Below, piece after piece: positions 11,500 through 24,603 of a stretch of 64,000 bases of DNA. Made by a program: the position numbers and the translations under genes. Each line of letters begins with the position of its first letter. Position 1 is the stretch's first letter. Below the pieces are notes generated by a model. It saw only the letters and a list, made by a program, of their open reading frames with translations, was not told the origin of the DNA and did not search any database. This DNA comes from Maylandia zebra (lineage: Eukaryota; Chordata; Actinopteri; Cichliformes; Cichlidae): positions 19,605,560-19,669,559 of the forward strand of contig NC_135177.1 in the NCBI RefSeq assembly GCF_041146795.1. Direction: 5' to 3'.

Positions 11500-14400
11500 A
11501 TGGCTGCTGTGTTGAGGGGGTCTCGGTATCTAGTAGGAAGGTGTTGCAAGCATGTTGACTTTGTGTTTGGTAAGTACAGTAAACTGAGACCGTGTGCGCA
11601 CTGCGTAGGGCGCCTCGCGTACTTTGCAACCCAAAGTTATTCTTTGAAAGATCTTCGTGGTGTGAAAACGGCATTTTTTCTTGAAATGTAGAGAGAGAAG
11701 TTTGAGTAGAAATTTCGCTGGACTGAGTTTAGCTGCTGCAGGGCATTCTGTTGACGATTAACTGCTTAAGGATATTTTTTTGTTAAAGATTACACCCTCC
11801 TTGACGGCGAGTTGTCTACCAGAGCTACACACTACTCATTATTTCAAAACGGTCCAGGACAAAAATTGTCATCGTTTGGTCTCACGTCTTACCGTGTCTT
11901 GCCTTTTTATCCAAGGCACATTATGCAATATTACCACTACACACTGTAGACATAGACATGGTCTGCATCTTTATAACATCTTACAGTTGTTTAGAGAAAC
12001 TGATGAGGGGGGAGAAATGTAAATATTTGAAAAAAAAATGCTGTCTTTTGGATAGCATAGATATTATTCAGAATATGAATAAACAAAACGCAGTGATTAA
12101 AATTCCCCCAGACAGGCATGTGTTGTATCTGTTTTTAATGTTAATACCAAGGCACAACAATGGTATTTATTCAACACGTAACTTTTAACATTGAAATAAG
12201 TTTGTGTTACGAATGATGCCCTTTAATTAAGTAAACATTAAAAATGGTGGTACTTTGATACTGCAGGACAAATGCACTATGGACTGAATATATTTTGTGT
12301 TTTAGGGAAGATTTCAATCTAAATATATATTTAAATAAAATTAATTAATTCTGTAATTTGAAATTCAGGTAATTATTAAAATTAAATTACTTCTCCGCAT
12401 AAATAACGGGGACAATGTGTCTTATAATCTTCAATTTGGTGGTTGTTTTCCAGTATCCACAAGGTCTATGGCCTCAAAGACACAGGTGGGGTTTGTTGGT
12501 CTGGGAAATATGGGAAACCCAATGGCGAAGAACTTGCTGAAGCATGGATACCCAGTCATTGCTACCGATGTGTTCCCAGAGTCCTGCAAGGAAGTGCAAG
12601 AGCTGGGTGCTCAGGTAGTCTAAGCTGAATGTTCGCGCATCTTTGTGTTAAAAAAATAAAATGATTGTACATCTTGTAACACTTTTTTTTTGTTTTGTGT
12701 ATGTGCCTGTTTGTTTTTGGGGTCTTTATTCCTCAGATTGTGGATAATCCGGCTGAGGTAGCAGAGAAGGCTGATCGTATTATAACAATGCTCCCCTCTA
12801 GTCCCAATGTCATCGACGTTTACACCGGACCCAATGGCATTCTTAAGTACTATTTTTGCTTCTCTTTGAATATGTGCTGCATGTCATGCTCCCTTATCTC
12901 TTATCTCAGATTTATCTAAACTTATTGAACCTTTATCAACAGAAAGGTAAAGAAAGGCTCCCTACTCATTGACTCCAGCACTATTGACCCAGCTGTGTCA
13001 AAAGAAATGGCTGCTGATGCTGAGAAGATGGGGGCCGTTTTTATGGACGCACCTGTATCAGGAGGTAAGTTTAATATTTTATTTATTAGTTTTATTATTT
13101 TCACCTGTGTTTTTCAAACATATTACAGTTAAGGAGTTTGATTATTTGATAAACAATTTTTATTTGATTTGAATAGATTTTTGTTTCCCTGGATAGATGT
13201 ACCGTATTTTGGTTCAGCTTTATAGTATTTGTGAAATTGCTGGCTTCCCATTAAATTACTGTGTAGGACAAAGTAATTTAAGGGTATTAATAACCTGTCC
13301 TTATATCTTAATACTCCTGAGGACATTCTTCTGATAGCAATGAGAGACTGATGCATTGCAGCTTTTCTTTCATGTAGGCTAACAATGGTAGATGGTTAAC
13401 AACCATGGACAAGGTCAAATGCTATGAAAAGGTATTTGCCCTTCCTGGTTGTTCTTTTTTTTTTTTTCCATAGTGGTTTCATGCTGCAGATCATCAAACA
13501 AACTTAAATATTAGATAAAGATAACTGGATTAAAATAATTAAATACAAAATGCAGTTATTTGTATTTTTTAAATAATGATTTCTTTATTAAGGGGGAACA
13601 AAGCTATTTAAACTTACCAGTGGTATGATCTAAAAAAAACTCAAGGACAGCTGAGAAACAGAGTTAATGACATCAATAAGTCTGCAAAGGGTTACAAAGC
13701 CAATTGTAATGCTTTGGGACTCCAGTGAAACATGGTGTGAGCCGTTATCCACAAATGGAAACATCGTGGAACAGTAGGGAACCTTGCCAGGAGTGGCCGG
13801 CCTACCAAAATGACTCCAGGAGGTCATCCAGGAGGTCACTAAAAGAACCCAGAACATTATCTAAAGAACTGGAGAAGTCAGAGTTCATGATTCAACGATA
13901 AGAAAGAGACTGAACAAAAATATCATTCATCGGCGAGTACCAAGGGGAAAACACTGCTGACCAAGAAGAACACAAAGGCTCATCTCACATTTGCCAAAAA
14001 ATATCTTGATGATCATCAAGACTTTTGGGGAAATTATTCTGTGGATTGATAAAACAAAAACTAACCTTTCTGGAGGGTTTGTGTCCCATTACATCTGGAG
14101 TAAAACTAACACATTTTATAAAAATAACATCATGCCAGTCAAACATGGTGGTGGTAGTATGATGGTGTGGAGCTCCTTTGCTGCTTCAGGACCTGAACGG
14201 TTTGCCATAATTGATGGAATGTTAAAGTCTGCTCTCTACCAGAAAATCCCGAAGAAGAATGGTTGGCCTTTAGTTTGTGGCCTTAAGCTCAAATGTACTT
14301 GGATTGTGCTGCAGGACGTTGATCCAAAACACAACAGTCCACCAAGTCCACCTCTTAATGGCTCAAAAAAATAAAGAGGAAGGTTGTGATGTGACCTAAC

Positions 14401-15234
14401 AAAGTCTGGACTTAAAACCATTCTTTCCCCTTAATAAATGAATAATTTTAAAAACTGCATCTTGTAGTTACTAAGCTTATCTTTGTCTAATATTAAATTT
14501 TGTTTGCCACACTGACATGTTTCAGATCAATGTAAAAAAACAAAAACAAAAAAGTCAGGAAGTTGTCGAGCACAGCACTGGATATGCAAGTAACTCCTCC
14601 AAGCCAAAAGCTGAGACTTCTGACTACTCCAGTATTCAGTTTCTATGTCAGTGACAGGGGATTCATTCCCCCACCCCTTCTGTTCAAACCTTCTGTTTGC
14701 AAGGGGCAGTTAATCAGTACAAAGCTGGTTTAAAAGTTGGGTGGTCCTAAAGAGACAATATAAATAGCTTTTTTCATAAACTGAGAATCTACACCAAGAT
14801 GAATAAAAAAAATTTTTATGTGATTTGAATAGATTTTTGTTTCCCTGGATAGAAGCATTTTGGTTCAGCTTTATGGTATTTGTGGAATTGCTGGCTTCTT
14901 GCTAAGTAACTTTAGCATAGCACAAGAATCTAAACATGGAAATGGATCCACGTTAACTCTGTGAGATTTATGTATGTCAAACCTGTAGCACCACAAAATG
15001 TGATTAGCTTTTGACAATTTGAATTTTAGATGATTAAAATGGCAACTCTAATGAACACTGTCTTTACCAATACATCCAGATTAACTTTGAATAGATAAAG
15101 ACATCCAAATACGTCTTTCTATCACAGCAAGTTCAGTGTCACTCGTGCTGATTTGTTTTAGTGTTTGTTAATAAGAAATACCACCATCGTGCTAAAGGAG
15201 GAGAAATGGCTTTGCCTTCAAAGATGCTTTATAG

Positions 15235-15273
<39 letters not shown>

Positions 15274-18200
15274 TGTGTGCGCGCGTGTGCGCGCGCGCGC
15301 TCATCCTCTGGCTTTCTTGAGATCCACAAAGAAGCACAGCTTCTTTGAACTTGACCTAATCGCTGTCAAGACAGCCACTTTCTTTGAGTTGAAGTTGGTC
15401 CTTTTTTTTTTTTTTTTTTTTTTATGGACTGGCTCTAAAGATTACTAATGATTTATATGCGTCCACCCCATTGTAGTGCACATGGATTAAAGTTGTCCTG
15501 CTTTCTGGCTCAAACTTCTTTGTGTGGTGGCGGCAGTTTAAGTAATGCAATCTGAACCGTATGTCATGCTCTGACAGCACGTCAGTCACCAGGCTTTAGC
15601 CCCGAAATGAAGTGAACATCTCTCTTTCTGTCAGGCAGAAATCAAAAGGAGTACAGTGGCAGTGTGGTGTAAGCTTAAACTTAAAAGCACACACGGAGAG
15701 AACATAATTGAGTCAACATGTGTTTTAAAAGTTGTTTCTTTGGGTGAATAAATGTTAGGACCAATTGAGAAACCAGACTGAAATCTTTACTGTACCAAAG
15801 GCCACAGTCAGAAATAAGAGAGGGATGCTGAAAAGGAAAATCAATGTCCAAAACTGTTCATATCACAAGGAAGGCTTCATTTTGAATGTCTATGACATGG
15901 AATTGGATGGCAGAATTCCTCTAGACAAGTCTGAATTACATTTGGCAAAAAACATTAGCTTTGGAATTGATCATCATCCCAGCCTTGCAAACTGTTGGCT
16001 AGTTAGTTAGTGTACAACACACAGGGTGTAAGAAATGGATTACACACACATTCCGAATGCAACACACACACGCTCCCAAAACCTAAATGATGTCAACAAA
16101 TCCCACATCTTATTCGAAAGAAGCAGTTTTAACCTAAATCTAGACTCTCTGAATGTTCTTATAAAATAAATACATTTGTGTCTAGTTTCAATTTATAAGA
16201 TAGATTTGCTCAGATTTTCATCTTTTTAGATGTGCCTTTGAGTACATTTTGGTAATATTTAAATGATAAATTATATCCAATATTACCAGCAGTTTAAAAA
16301 AAAATTAAAAAAAATAAAATCCATATACTTGTCCCCGTTACGTCACTACTCTTCAATATCAAATAAATTTTCCGTCTATACTTTACTGTAATCCAGGCAG
16401 TTTTCAGTGTTGTGCAGATGACACAGCTGTGAATGTTGTTAACTGCTTCCTGCGTGTCTATGAAGTTAATCAGAAGTCGTGGTTATCTCTTTCATCACAG
16501 CTACTTGTTATATTGTTAAATGCCTCGGCCAAGTGTCCATGCTGTTCCTTTGAACAACACAGAGGCACTACATTGATATGCCAGCGTAGTTGTTAAAGCT
16601 TTTGGTTTACAACATAACACACAGGTTGTTTTTTTTTTTTTTGTTTGTTTGTTTTTTTTAAATGTACCTTGTTTCAGGATGAGTTTCAAAGGCATTACCC
16701 ATGCTTTTCGTGCTTCTCAGCTTGCCTGTTGTAACTCCCAGCACAGTGTCTTTCTAGATTCCCATTAATACAAAAGGCTTCAGGCAGACTGCGCAGAAGG
16801 ATTACGGAGTCACATATTCCGCCCATCCTGGCCCTTCTCCTCTGCTGGGTTCCTGTAAACTTTAAGATTAATTATAAGACACTGTTGGTTAATTTCTTGG
16901 CACCCAGTGGCTTGCACCTGGTTATTATATTTGCCAAGGTTTTAACCCCATATGAACCTGAATGCATGCTTAATGCACAAAAGAATCCAGCAACAGCTGG
17001 TTTTATATTAGGGCAAATCCTGACCAACAGTGGGAGAAAATACATTTATCTACAACTTATTTGCTTTCAGCTCTTCCATTTGTTGTCGATCATCTTAATT
17101 TTTCATTCAAGTCTTTTTTGGAGGGATTTTAATTATATTTTATATCTATATTTTTATACGTTTATTTTATTTTTTGTGTGTTTAACCTCGCATACAGTCT
17201 CATTTTTGTCATTTCCATGACCTACAAGATTTGAGTTGACAGAATATCACCTTTTATTTACTTTTTTCTTCGTAGTGGGTCTCTTTTGTTTGCATTTGAA
17301 TCACAGCACCTTTATTTTAAAGAAGGCAGGAAACTGGGAGTGCAGAACACTAATAAAAAAAAAATGCAACAAGATCTTTTCTCTTTTTTTGTTTTTTATA
17401 AATGTCATATTAAACTAAAAATATTCCACTAGCCCTGGATGTACTAATGAAATCTGTTCTTCTACACTATGCTGAATGTGTAAAGCATAGAACGGTAGCT
17501 GCTAATAAGGCTGCGTGGTTATGGATAGTATATTTTTAAAATTAGTTACTACTTAGATAATTTGCCTTCTTTTTAAATTTTTATCAAACAAATGACACTT
17601 TTAAAAAATGTAGCACTGTATACCAGATGTTGTATGTAACCATGGTTTCCCTTTCCCAGGTGTGGGTGCCGCCAGCTCGGGTAAACTGACTTTCATGGTT
17701 GGAGGAGCAGAGGAGGAATTTACTGCTGCTAAAGAACTCCTGAGCTGCATGGGAGCTAATGTGATCTATTGCGGTCAAGTTGGAACTGGACAGGTGTGAG
17801 CCGTTGTCTGGCCTTTGTGATTCTGAGAAACACTGATCATGTGTCCACAGGTTCATTCGTAACCATTTCACAAAATGAGAAATGTAGATGTCACCTAACG
17901 AATTACCATTTTGTTGTAGGCTGCTAAAATTTGCAACAACATGCTTTTAGCTATTGGAATGATCGGGACTTCTGAGACAATGAACTTGGGAATCAGGTGA
18001 AAACGCTTACTTAGCATTACAGAAAATGGATGACAAATAACATCATGTGGTTAAATTCTAACATTGGTTTCAAATCCCAGACTTGGTCTTGATCCCAAAC
18101 TTTTGGCCCAAATCCTGAACATGAGTTCAGGCCGGTGTTGGTCTAGTGACACCTACAACCCTGTACCAGGAGTCATGGAAGGAGTCCCCTCTGGGAATAA

Positions 18201-18686
18201 CTATCAGGGAGGCTTTGGCACTCAGCTAATGGCTAAGGTTAGTTTGTAAACCTCACGGTCACACATATGAGGGAGGAATTTTATTTTATAGTCATAACAT
18301 TTCCTCTCAGTGATGTCGACGGCTTATTGCCAGCAGCACCATTATTTTTAAATAAGTGTTTTGTCATTCATAAAGTATTTGTTTATGGTGTATTTATTTC
18401 TGTGCCTTACTTTAATGACAGCAACTCATTAATACAACACTGTGGTCTTCTAACTTGTGGTTTCAGAATGACATTTTCCGCTTTGATTGTGTTTCTAATG
18501 TATGTGGGGCTTTTTTTTTTCTTTCAGGACTTGGGCCTCGCTCAGAACACAGCAACCAACACAAAGACGCCTGTCCCTCTCGGCTCCTTAGCCCATCAGG
18601 TGTATCGTATGATGTGCGCACGTGGTTACGGCAATAAAGATTTCTCCTCAGTGTTCCAATTTTTGCGTGAGGAGGAGGGCCAGTAA
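11500..18686 (+). CDS. hibadh: hibadh, 3-hydroxyisobutyrate dehydrogenase, mitochondrial (8 exons)
   Basis: Oxidises 3-hydroxyisobutyrate to methylmalonate semialdehyde with NAD+ in valine catabolism, in the mitochondrial matrix. Exons: 11500-11569, 12454-12614, 12737-12846, 12943-13064, 17660-17793, 17920-17996, 18081-18237, 18528-18686. They join in frame to 329 aa (human about 336). The first ~30 residues are Arg-rich, as in a targeting peptide. The Rossmann motif [15 protein letters not shown] lies near residues 36-50, [10 protein letters not shown] and DAPVSGG form the substrate region, and GQAAKICNN carries the catalytic Lys near 202. The C terminus ends [15 protein letters not shown]. 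All introns are GT-AG. Intron 4 (4.6 kb) carries transposon relics. Poly(A) signal at 19109. Likely the hibadhb paralogue, from linkage. Confidence 0.97.
11570..12453. other. hibadh intron 1
   Basis: AT-rich, GT-AG, without recognised elements. The short open frames here look like chance. Confidence 0.6.
13155..13247 (+). repeat. left copy of a ~90-bp direct duplication
   Basis: Shares about 90 bases with 14811-14899 at high identity, for example TGATTTGAATAGATTTTTGT, TTCCCTGGATAGA and TTTGGTTCAGCTTTAT. The two copies flank the Tc1 relic. Confidence 0.9.
13427..14563 (+). mobile_element. Tc1/mariner-type DNA transposon relic in hibadh intron 4
   Basis: The left arm (about 13427-13598; GGTATTTGCCCTTCC, CAGATCATCAAACAAACTTA) is inverted relative to the right arm (about 14420-14563; TGTTTCAGATCA, GTCAGGAAGTT). 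Between them, on the plus strand, is decayed Tc1 transposase. Recognisable pieces include [17 protein letters not shown] at about 14137-14190 and a [10 protein letters not shown] segment near 14320. Frame shifts and stops are frequent and the outer tip of the right arm is missing, so it is inactive. Confidence 0.9.
14811..14899 (+). repeat. right copy of the ~90-bp direct duplication
   Basis: Partner of 13155-13247, differing by a few substitutions and a small indel. Confidence 0.9.
15237..15300. repeat. (GT)n/(GC)n microsatellite
   Basis: Alternating GT passes into GCGCGT and GCGC, a purine-pyrimidine alternation that could adopt Z-DNA. Confidence 0.95.
16390..17020 (+). mobile_element. degraded LINE reverse-transcriptase 3' region (L2-like)
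   Basis: Fragments read CADDT (the YADDT catalytic box of reverse transcriptase, near 16413), then [32 protein letters not shown] and LTPYEPE. These match in order the C-terminal half of fish non-LTR retrotransposon polymerases (HWLPV...KIL...LTPY). Frames are broken many times. Confidence 0.75.
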
Positions 18687-19108
18687 TGTCAGCCTCCACG
18701 CCGTCCACAGCCTTTCCATGCCCAGCTCTGCACAGGACTAACATAGCGTAGTTAGGGTGCATTTCACCACAAGGGCTTTTTTTTTCTTTCTTGAAGGTCT
18801 CAGAGCTCCAAAGTGTGACAAATCAAATGAAAACTTCATTCCTGTCAGGAAATCATGTATCCTGTGTGATCTATCCTTTTTATAGTAAAAACACTCATTT
18901 CATTTTTTATTTACAAGATGTTGAATTATCATCTATGTATCTAAACTTTTAGCAGAAATTCTTCTTAGGGTTGAACAACTACAAATGCAGTTTGTTCTCT
19001 GCGTATTTATCTATTGTTTGCAATGGTTTCTTTATGTTGCTGTTTTGTTTTTTGTTCATAGGGGAGTTGATGCTTGGGTGTCATGTGGTATCCTGTTTAA
19101 AAAAACAA

Positions 19109-19114
19109 AATAAA
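19109..19114 (+). other. hibadh poly(A) signal
   Basis: AATAAA about 420 bases after the stop codon. Confidence 0.7.
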
Positions 19115-20033
19115 GAACAATGTTGGCGTCTTTAACGGATTTATTTATTTGGATTTTAGCTTCAAATTGACTTCAGTTTTAATACTTTTTTTTTTTACTC
19201 TTGCGCTTTCATTGTGACCTTGTACAATGGCAATACGTTGTGCCCAGGAAGCACCTCAAATAACCCAATGTGCGCAGTCCGCAAACTCGCAATTAAATGC
19301 AGTCAAAATTCACACACTCGGAAAGAAGGATGCTAATTCTCGCGAAAGAGATGGCAATTTAAGATTTAAATACATTGTGCAGCTCCTATTTGGTCTCGCA
19401 CTGCGTAATTTTCACCCCATGCTTCAGAGCACTAGTAAGTTAAATAGCTCCCAAATGTTACTTCGTATCGTGTGTCTTCTGAATTAGAAGTCACGGTAAA
19501 ATGCTGAACAAACAGCTGCCACGGGAAACTTTGCTGCAGAGGGGATGCAGTGATGGGATGCGGCGTGATAGAGAAACACATGCAGGGGCAAAACTTGTAG
19601 AACAACTTATTCTTCCCCGCTCTCTAAGATTTTCATATTTTTTGCGCTTTGACTCGTCAGGCTAAGAAACAAAGCCGTGGTAAACTGCTGCACCAGGTTG
19701 TCCGCCTCATTAGTTTGGGAATCTACCCCTCTCTTATATCCCCACTTACGCCAGACAGGAGGACGGCATGTTTCTGATCTAGTTTGCCAAGAACCACTGA
19801 GAGGCCAAGGTGCCATAGGTCATGCGATCACAAGACAAACCCATAAAAAGTCCATTAAGCACTGTAGGCTAAGAGCTGTGTTGTCATCTACTTGATAGGT
19901 ACTGCAAACAGAGCAGCACTTTGGTCTCCGCAGACAGTAACACACAAACATCAGCGCGCATGACACGCCGAAGCTCAAGTTATGGCATCTTTATTTTTTA
20001 AAATAAATTATACATCCAGCCGTGGGTTTGGTT

Positions 20034-20035
<2 letters not shown>

Positions 20036-20074
<39 letters not shown>
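20036..20074. repeat. (TC)n microsatellite
   Basis: Pure TC dinucleotide run. Confidence 0.97.
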
Positions 20075-20077
<3 letters not shown>

Positions 20078-21808
20078 ATAAATAAATAATATGTGTATTT
20101 GATCATGGATCGTGTCAGCCAAACGAGGTTCTTTCAGGCTCTGCCTAAAACTTCTTTCATTGTTTGCAAAAAGTTGATATATTCTAATGTTGATCGTGTT
20201 AAAAAAAAAACACATCCTCGGTGTTTTTTAAGTTCCAAATGTAATAAATGGTGGCTTATCTTTTCTGTTTTTAATTTAAAAATGTAATAAAATTAACAAT
20301 TAATATGTTTATCTATCTATATTGTTTTTTATGTTTATATTTATATATATATATATAGCTATATTAGGAGGTGAAAAACAAGCCCTATACAAACAGAATT
20401 ATAAGCATCAGTAAATCTGTCTGTGTTATCCGCCTAACTTCAGAGTCTTCTTCTATATTTAATTTATACATTTCTAGGTTCTTTGTCTTCTTTCTGTTGT
20501 GTTTGTGATAATTAGTCCAGTATTTAGAATCTGCAATCACAGTTTCCTGTTAATCACTGAATTTTCAGACAAAATTACGCAAAGTAGTTTAATGCTGAAT
20601 CTTGCGTGTGTGTCTGTGTGTATGAACACACTGAAATCATCTTTACTGATTTTCCCTAATTTTCAGTCCGTGATCGACTTTCAGTTGAGTAAACTGCTCA
20701 AAAACTGATTTCTACTAGCTGTTATATTCATTTTAGAAAGGCATCCGCTTTTTAATGTGTGAACAACTTGGCTCAGATTCCTTTCGAGCCAGCTCTCATT
20801 TATTGTAGCTCAGCCGCTTTTGAAATGCGGAGATTTTTTTAGATGGGAAAAAAAATGCGAAGTAGCATAATGTTTAACAAAAAGCAGATTCAGGGTAGTT
20901 TATCGTGACAATGCAATAAAAAAAACAAAAAGCGATAAAAACAATAAGTATTATGAGTTTTTTTCCCCTGAAATCCAGCCTAGACTACTACTCACTCTTG
21001 CCTATTAGCTATGAACTTGGGCCATAAAGATTTACGGCCTCAAAAGGTGGGAAAACGCTATTAAAAACACACACACATATATATAAACATATATTTTTTT
21101 AAAAGGTGCTCAAATTTAGTTGGGTATACATTCCTCTGCGTTTGTGGTTTCAAACTTAAAATAACCACATAAATTTTAAATGAAAATAGTATGTAAATTC
21201 CCTCCCGTCCGTATTCACCTTTTCAGTGGCAGACTCACTTGCACAGACTTCCACACGGGCTAAAATGTAAACATTGGATTTGTTGCTGGTTGCACTGCAG
21301 ACCGATGAGAATATAGCATCTGTTTATGGTAATATCTGCCCTACTTCTCCGAGTTTTTTAAAAGCTCTGACTCAGGAAAATAGTAACCCACGTGACCCTA
21401 CAAAGATATAGGTTTAGCATATTTCCCAGAAAGTCCTTCATTATTCTTCTTATTATTAGAGATTTTATTCTTACTTAATTGCAAAGTCTTATCATAGGAA
21501 GGGAATGGTGCAAATTCAAGTTACTCCTCGTGGAAACCGGTGCCGCCCAAGCAGTCCGCGGAATTTAGCGCTTCTTTGTCTTTGTGCTTTAAGTGTCATT
21601 TTGGCAACACTGCAACTTCAACTTGACCTTGGCCCTCCGGCTGCGTCTCACTCGCATGAGGTAGAGTGCAACCAAATGCGCAATGTTTGTTGTATTTTGT
21701 GGACCCCAAATTTGTGTTTGCTAAACGTGAGAACGGTTTCATTTTTGATTTATTTCATAAAATGCATTAAAATATATCCTTAAGAGATGTGCTTACAGCT
21801 TTGTTGTT

Positions 21809-21817
21809 TGTGTGTGT

Positions 21818-21848
<31 letters not shown>

Positions 21849-21852
21849 GGGG
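21809..21852. repeat. (GT)n followed by a run of about 21 G
   Basis: The GT run ends in an uninterrupted G tract at 21832-21852, about 570 bases before the hoxa13b start. Confidence 0.95.
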
Positions 21853-22422
21853 TGTCTGTCATCCTAGATTTAGTAAAAATCTGCACGTTTTACTTAAAGC
21901 GCATTCAAAACATGTAATGTTTGCAAAACTGGTTTAAACCCCACCAAACACTGGGAGTGTGGAAGTATTATTTTCTTTATCAGTCAAGTTAAAACATGTT
22001 TCATTGTACGGGCGCGTGTGCATACAACTTCGCAGGGGAGAGAAAAAAAATCAATAATCACTTACTGCTTATTTCAAACAGTGCGTTACACAGTAATAAA
22101 ATATGACTGCCTCCACACGAGGTTCATTCGGTGTGAGACTCCAAAAATCGTTTCCGATAGAAAATAAATGCCTGCGGGTCTTGTTGGCAAATACTGGATG
22201 CACTGACGTGCGGTGTCTTCTCAAACTCAGAGCCTGATCTGCATTATCTCGTGTCAAGACGTTTATCGTCTCCTTTGCATATCACGTGCTTGGCCCTGGC
22301 CAATAACCTTACGATCTTTACGTACTCAGGCGTGTTGGTATCGTTACTCTGCCCGAGTCCCTGTTTGGGCTCAGTCGAGGGGATTTTGAAAAAGAGTTGG
22401 TCGTCTCAATGTAGGGAATGCT

Positions 22423-23526
22423 ATGACCGCCTCATTACTCCTCCACTCGCACTGGATTGACCCGGTGATGTTTCTGTACGAGAACGGTTTGGATGAAAGA
22501 AGCAAGAACATGGAAGGATTTACCGGAGGCAATTTTGCTGCAAATCAGTGCAGGAATCTGTTAGCGCATCCAACCTCACTGGCGCCCAGCACCACCTACA
22601 CTGCGAGTGAGGTGCCAGTGTCTGGCATGGGGGAACCTGGCAAACAGTGCAGCCCCTGTTCTGCGACTCAGAGCTCGCCCAATGCATCTTTGCCCTATGG
22701 ATATTTTGGCAGCAGTTATTACCCTTGTAGGATGTCACACGGCAGTGTTAAAGCGTGCGCACAGCCTTCTGGTTATGGCGATAAGTACATAGACTCATCG
22801 GTCTCTGGTGAGGAGTTCTCTTCTAGAGCGAAAGAATTTGCTTTTTATCAGGGGTATTCCTCTGGCCCTTACCAACCCAGCTACTTGGACGTCCCTGTCG
22901 TACCTGCGCTGAGCGCCCCATCTGAGCCAAGACACGAGTCTCTGTTGCCCATGGAGCCTTACCAGCCATGGGCCATCACCAACGGTTGGAGTGGTCAAGT
23001 TTACTGCACCAAGGAGCAACCACAGTCAAATCCTCTGTGGAAATCCACTTTACAAGGTATTTAAGTTTTTTTTCTTCTTTTTTTTTATTTATTCATACAG
23101 AAATATGCAGTCTTTGCCGGCGTGTGTAATTAAACTTGCAAAAACACGTGCTTGCAGGGCTTATATATATCAGGTTGTTTTTTTCCCCACTTCATTTTGC
23201 GTTTGGACTTTTTAAAAATATATTTGTTGATGCATTTTTTTTTCATCAATCCAGCAAATTAACGAACTGATGTGCTTTATTTCCCAGAAACTATCTCTGG
23301 TGGAGACAACTCTGTGCGTCGTGGGAGAAAGAAGCGTGTGCCATACACCAAGGTGCAGCTCAAGGAACTGGAAAGAGAATATGCCACCAATAAATTCATC
23401 ACCAAAGACAAAAGGAGAAGGATATCTGCGCAGACAAACCTGACAGAGAGACAAGTGACAATCTGGTTTCAAAACAGGCGCGTAAAGGAGAAAAAAATCG
23501 TCAATAAATTCAAGAGCTCCAGTTAG
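22423..23526 (+). CDS. hoxa13b: hoxa13b, homeodomain transcription factor (2 exons)
   Basis: Posterior (Abd-B class) Hox protein acting in the nucleus in tail, fin-tip and hindgut/urogenital patterning. Exon 1 is 22423-23056 and exon 2 is 23288-23526, with a GT-AG intron of 231 bases, phase 1. The product is 290 aa. The start [19 protein letters not shown] is the conserved Hox13 N terminus. The homeodomain is at about residues 224-283 ([20 protein letters not shown]...[14 protein letters not shown]); the VTIWF form and NKFI in helix 1-2 are group-13 signatures. The protein lacks the long poly-Ala tracts of tetrapod HOXA13, as usual in fish, and is rich in Ser, Tyr and Pro. It is first in the cluster next to hibadh. 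A possible poly(A) signal is at 23955. Confidence 0.98.
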
Positions 23527-23954
23527 CTCCGAGGATGGTGAAAGGTGGACATAGATGCCCTTTAATCCGAAAAAAAGAAAGCAAAACAAAAAGAAAGAAA
23601 AGAAAAAAGAAAAAAATACCTGTGCTATAATTTATTACTTTATGAACGCTTTTGTTGTCGCCATAGGCTCTGTTTTGTCCTGCACATTTCCTTCTCCTGT
23701 TTTAATTGGAACCAGCCTATACGGCCTGTTGACAGAAGATCGGAAATGATTTTGGAACACGTTGACCAAGGCAATTGTGCGTGGGATGCTTTAATATTAT
23801 TAACCAAAGACATTCTGCTTTGAAAAAAAAAACTAAAAGAAGAGAAGAAGAAGATACACGCTGTCCGCTCACGGGCCTTTCTTCTACTTAATACAACACT
23901 GAAATCAAAGCTGAATCACTAACAGTGAAAACATTTATAGACAGTGTAATGCTA

Positions 23955-23960
23955 AATAAA
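23955..23960 (+). other. candidate hoxa13b poly(A) signal
   Basis: AATAAA about 430 bases after the stop codon. Confidence 0.5.
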
Positions 23961-24603
23961 AATGTCACTGCATATAAACAGGCCAGGCTCAGGTAATCAC
24001 GGTCAAATTCACATATTAATTACAGGATTCAATTCTTCACACACGTTCTTGGCGGCTCGAAAAAAAACAAGGTTAAAAAACCATCTACTTACTGAACTTA
24101 TTGAAATAAACTTTATCCTTTAGTATCAACCAGTAGTTAGGTAAATGTCAAACTCGAGACTGGCTTGTGTACTTCAGTACTGGCCTCCAGTTTATCCGCA
24201 ATTCTCTCTTTTTTTCAAAGTTTTTCTTCTTTTGTTCAAAGGAATTCTCCTGCCAACGAGCTGATAACCTACATTAATTTCCTGGCTTTCAAGAAAATAT
24301 AGGCATATTTAAACATGTAAATACTATGACTGTGACATCTATCCTCCCATTTTGACAGCAATAGACAACTTTTTTTATTTTAATAATAAATGTTTGAGAG
24401 TGTAATTGTGTCTTTCATTGCTCGTTTTTATTTCTGTCCGGTTGGAATAAAAAAAGAAGAAGAAGATGGCTTTCCAAAATCCTTCTCCTGGTAGAATATC
24501 ATTTTCAACAATCAGTGCAGTATATTTCCTGTATGTAGGCCAACAGGCCTTTATGGAGAGTCTTGTCGTTGGACTGGAGCCTTTACCATTAAAAGATTTT
24601 ATG

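Larger units (their letters stand above)
13065..17659. other. hibadh intron 4
   Basis: This 4.6-kb GT-AG intron splits the DAPVSGG / VGAASS region. Its length is largely due to the Tc1 relic, the direct duplication, a GT repeat and the LINE relic. No further exon is needed, since the phases on either side match. Confidence 0.8.
19140..22422. other. hibadh-hoxa13b intergenic region; no evx gene
   Basis: 3.3 kb without a recognisable gene. In the ancestral HoxA arrangement evx1 lies 5' of hoxa13; no evx homeobox is visible on either strand. A TC repeat (20036-20074) and a GT/poly-G run (21809-21852) are present. The last 170 bases contain CACGTG and CCAATAACC and are probably the hoxa13b promoter. 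Confidence 0.7.

Noticed and set aside
13820-13840. Two AGGTCA half-sites in the Tc1 relic
   Set aside because: Spacing of six with no known receptor preference, and part of the transposase sequence.
14236-14421. Minus-strand frame in hibadh intron 4
   Set aside because: Shadow of the decayed Tc1 transposase on the other strand.
18267-18686. 139-aa frame that includes the last hibadh exon
   Set aside because: The part before 18528 is intron; the acceptor at 18527 and family alignment give exon 8 alone.
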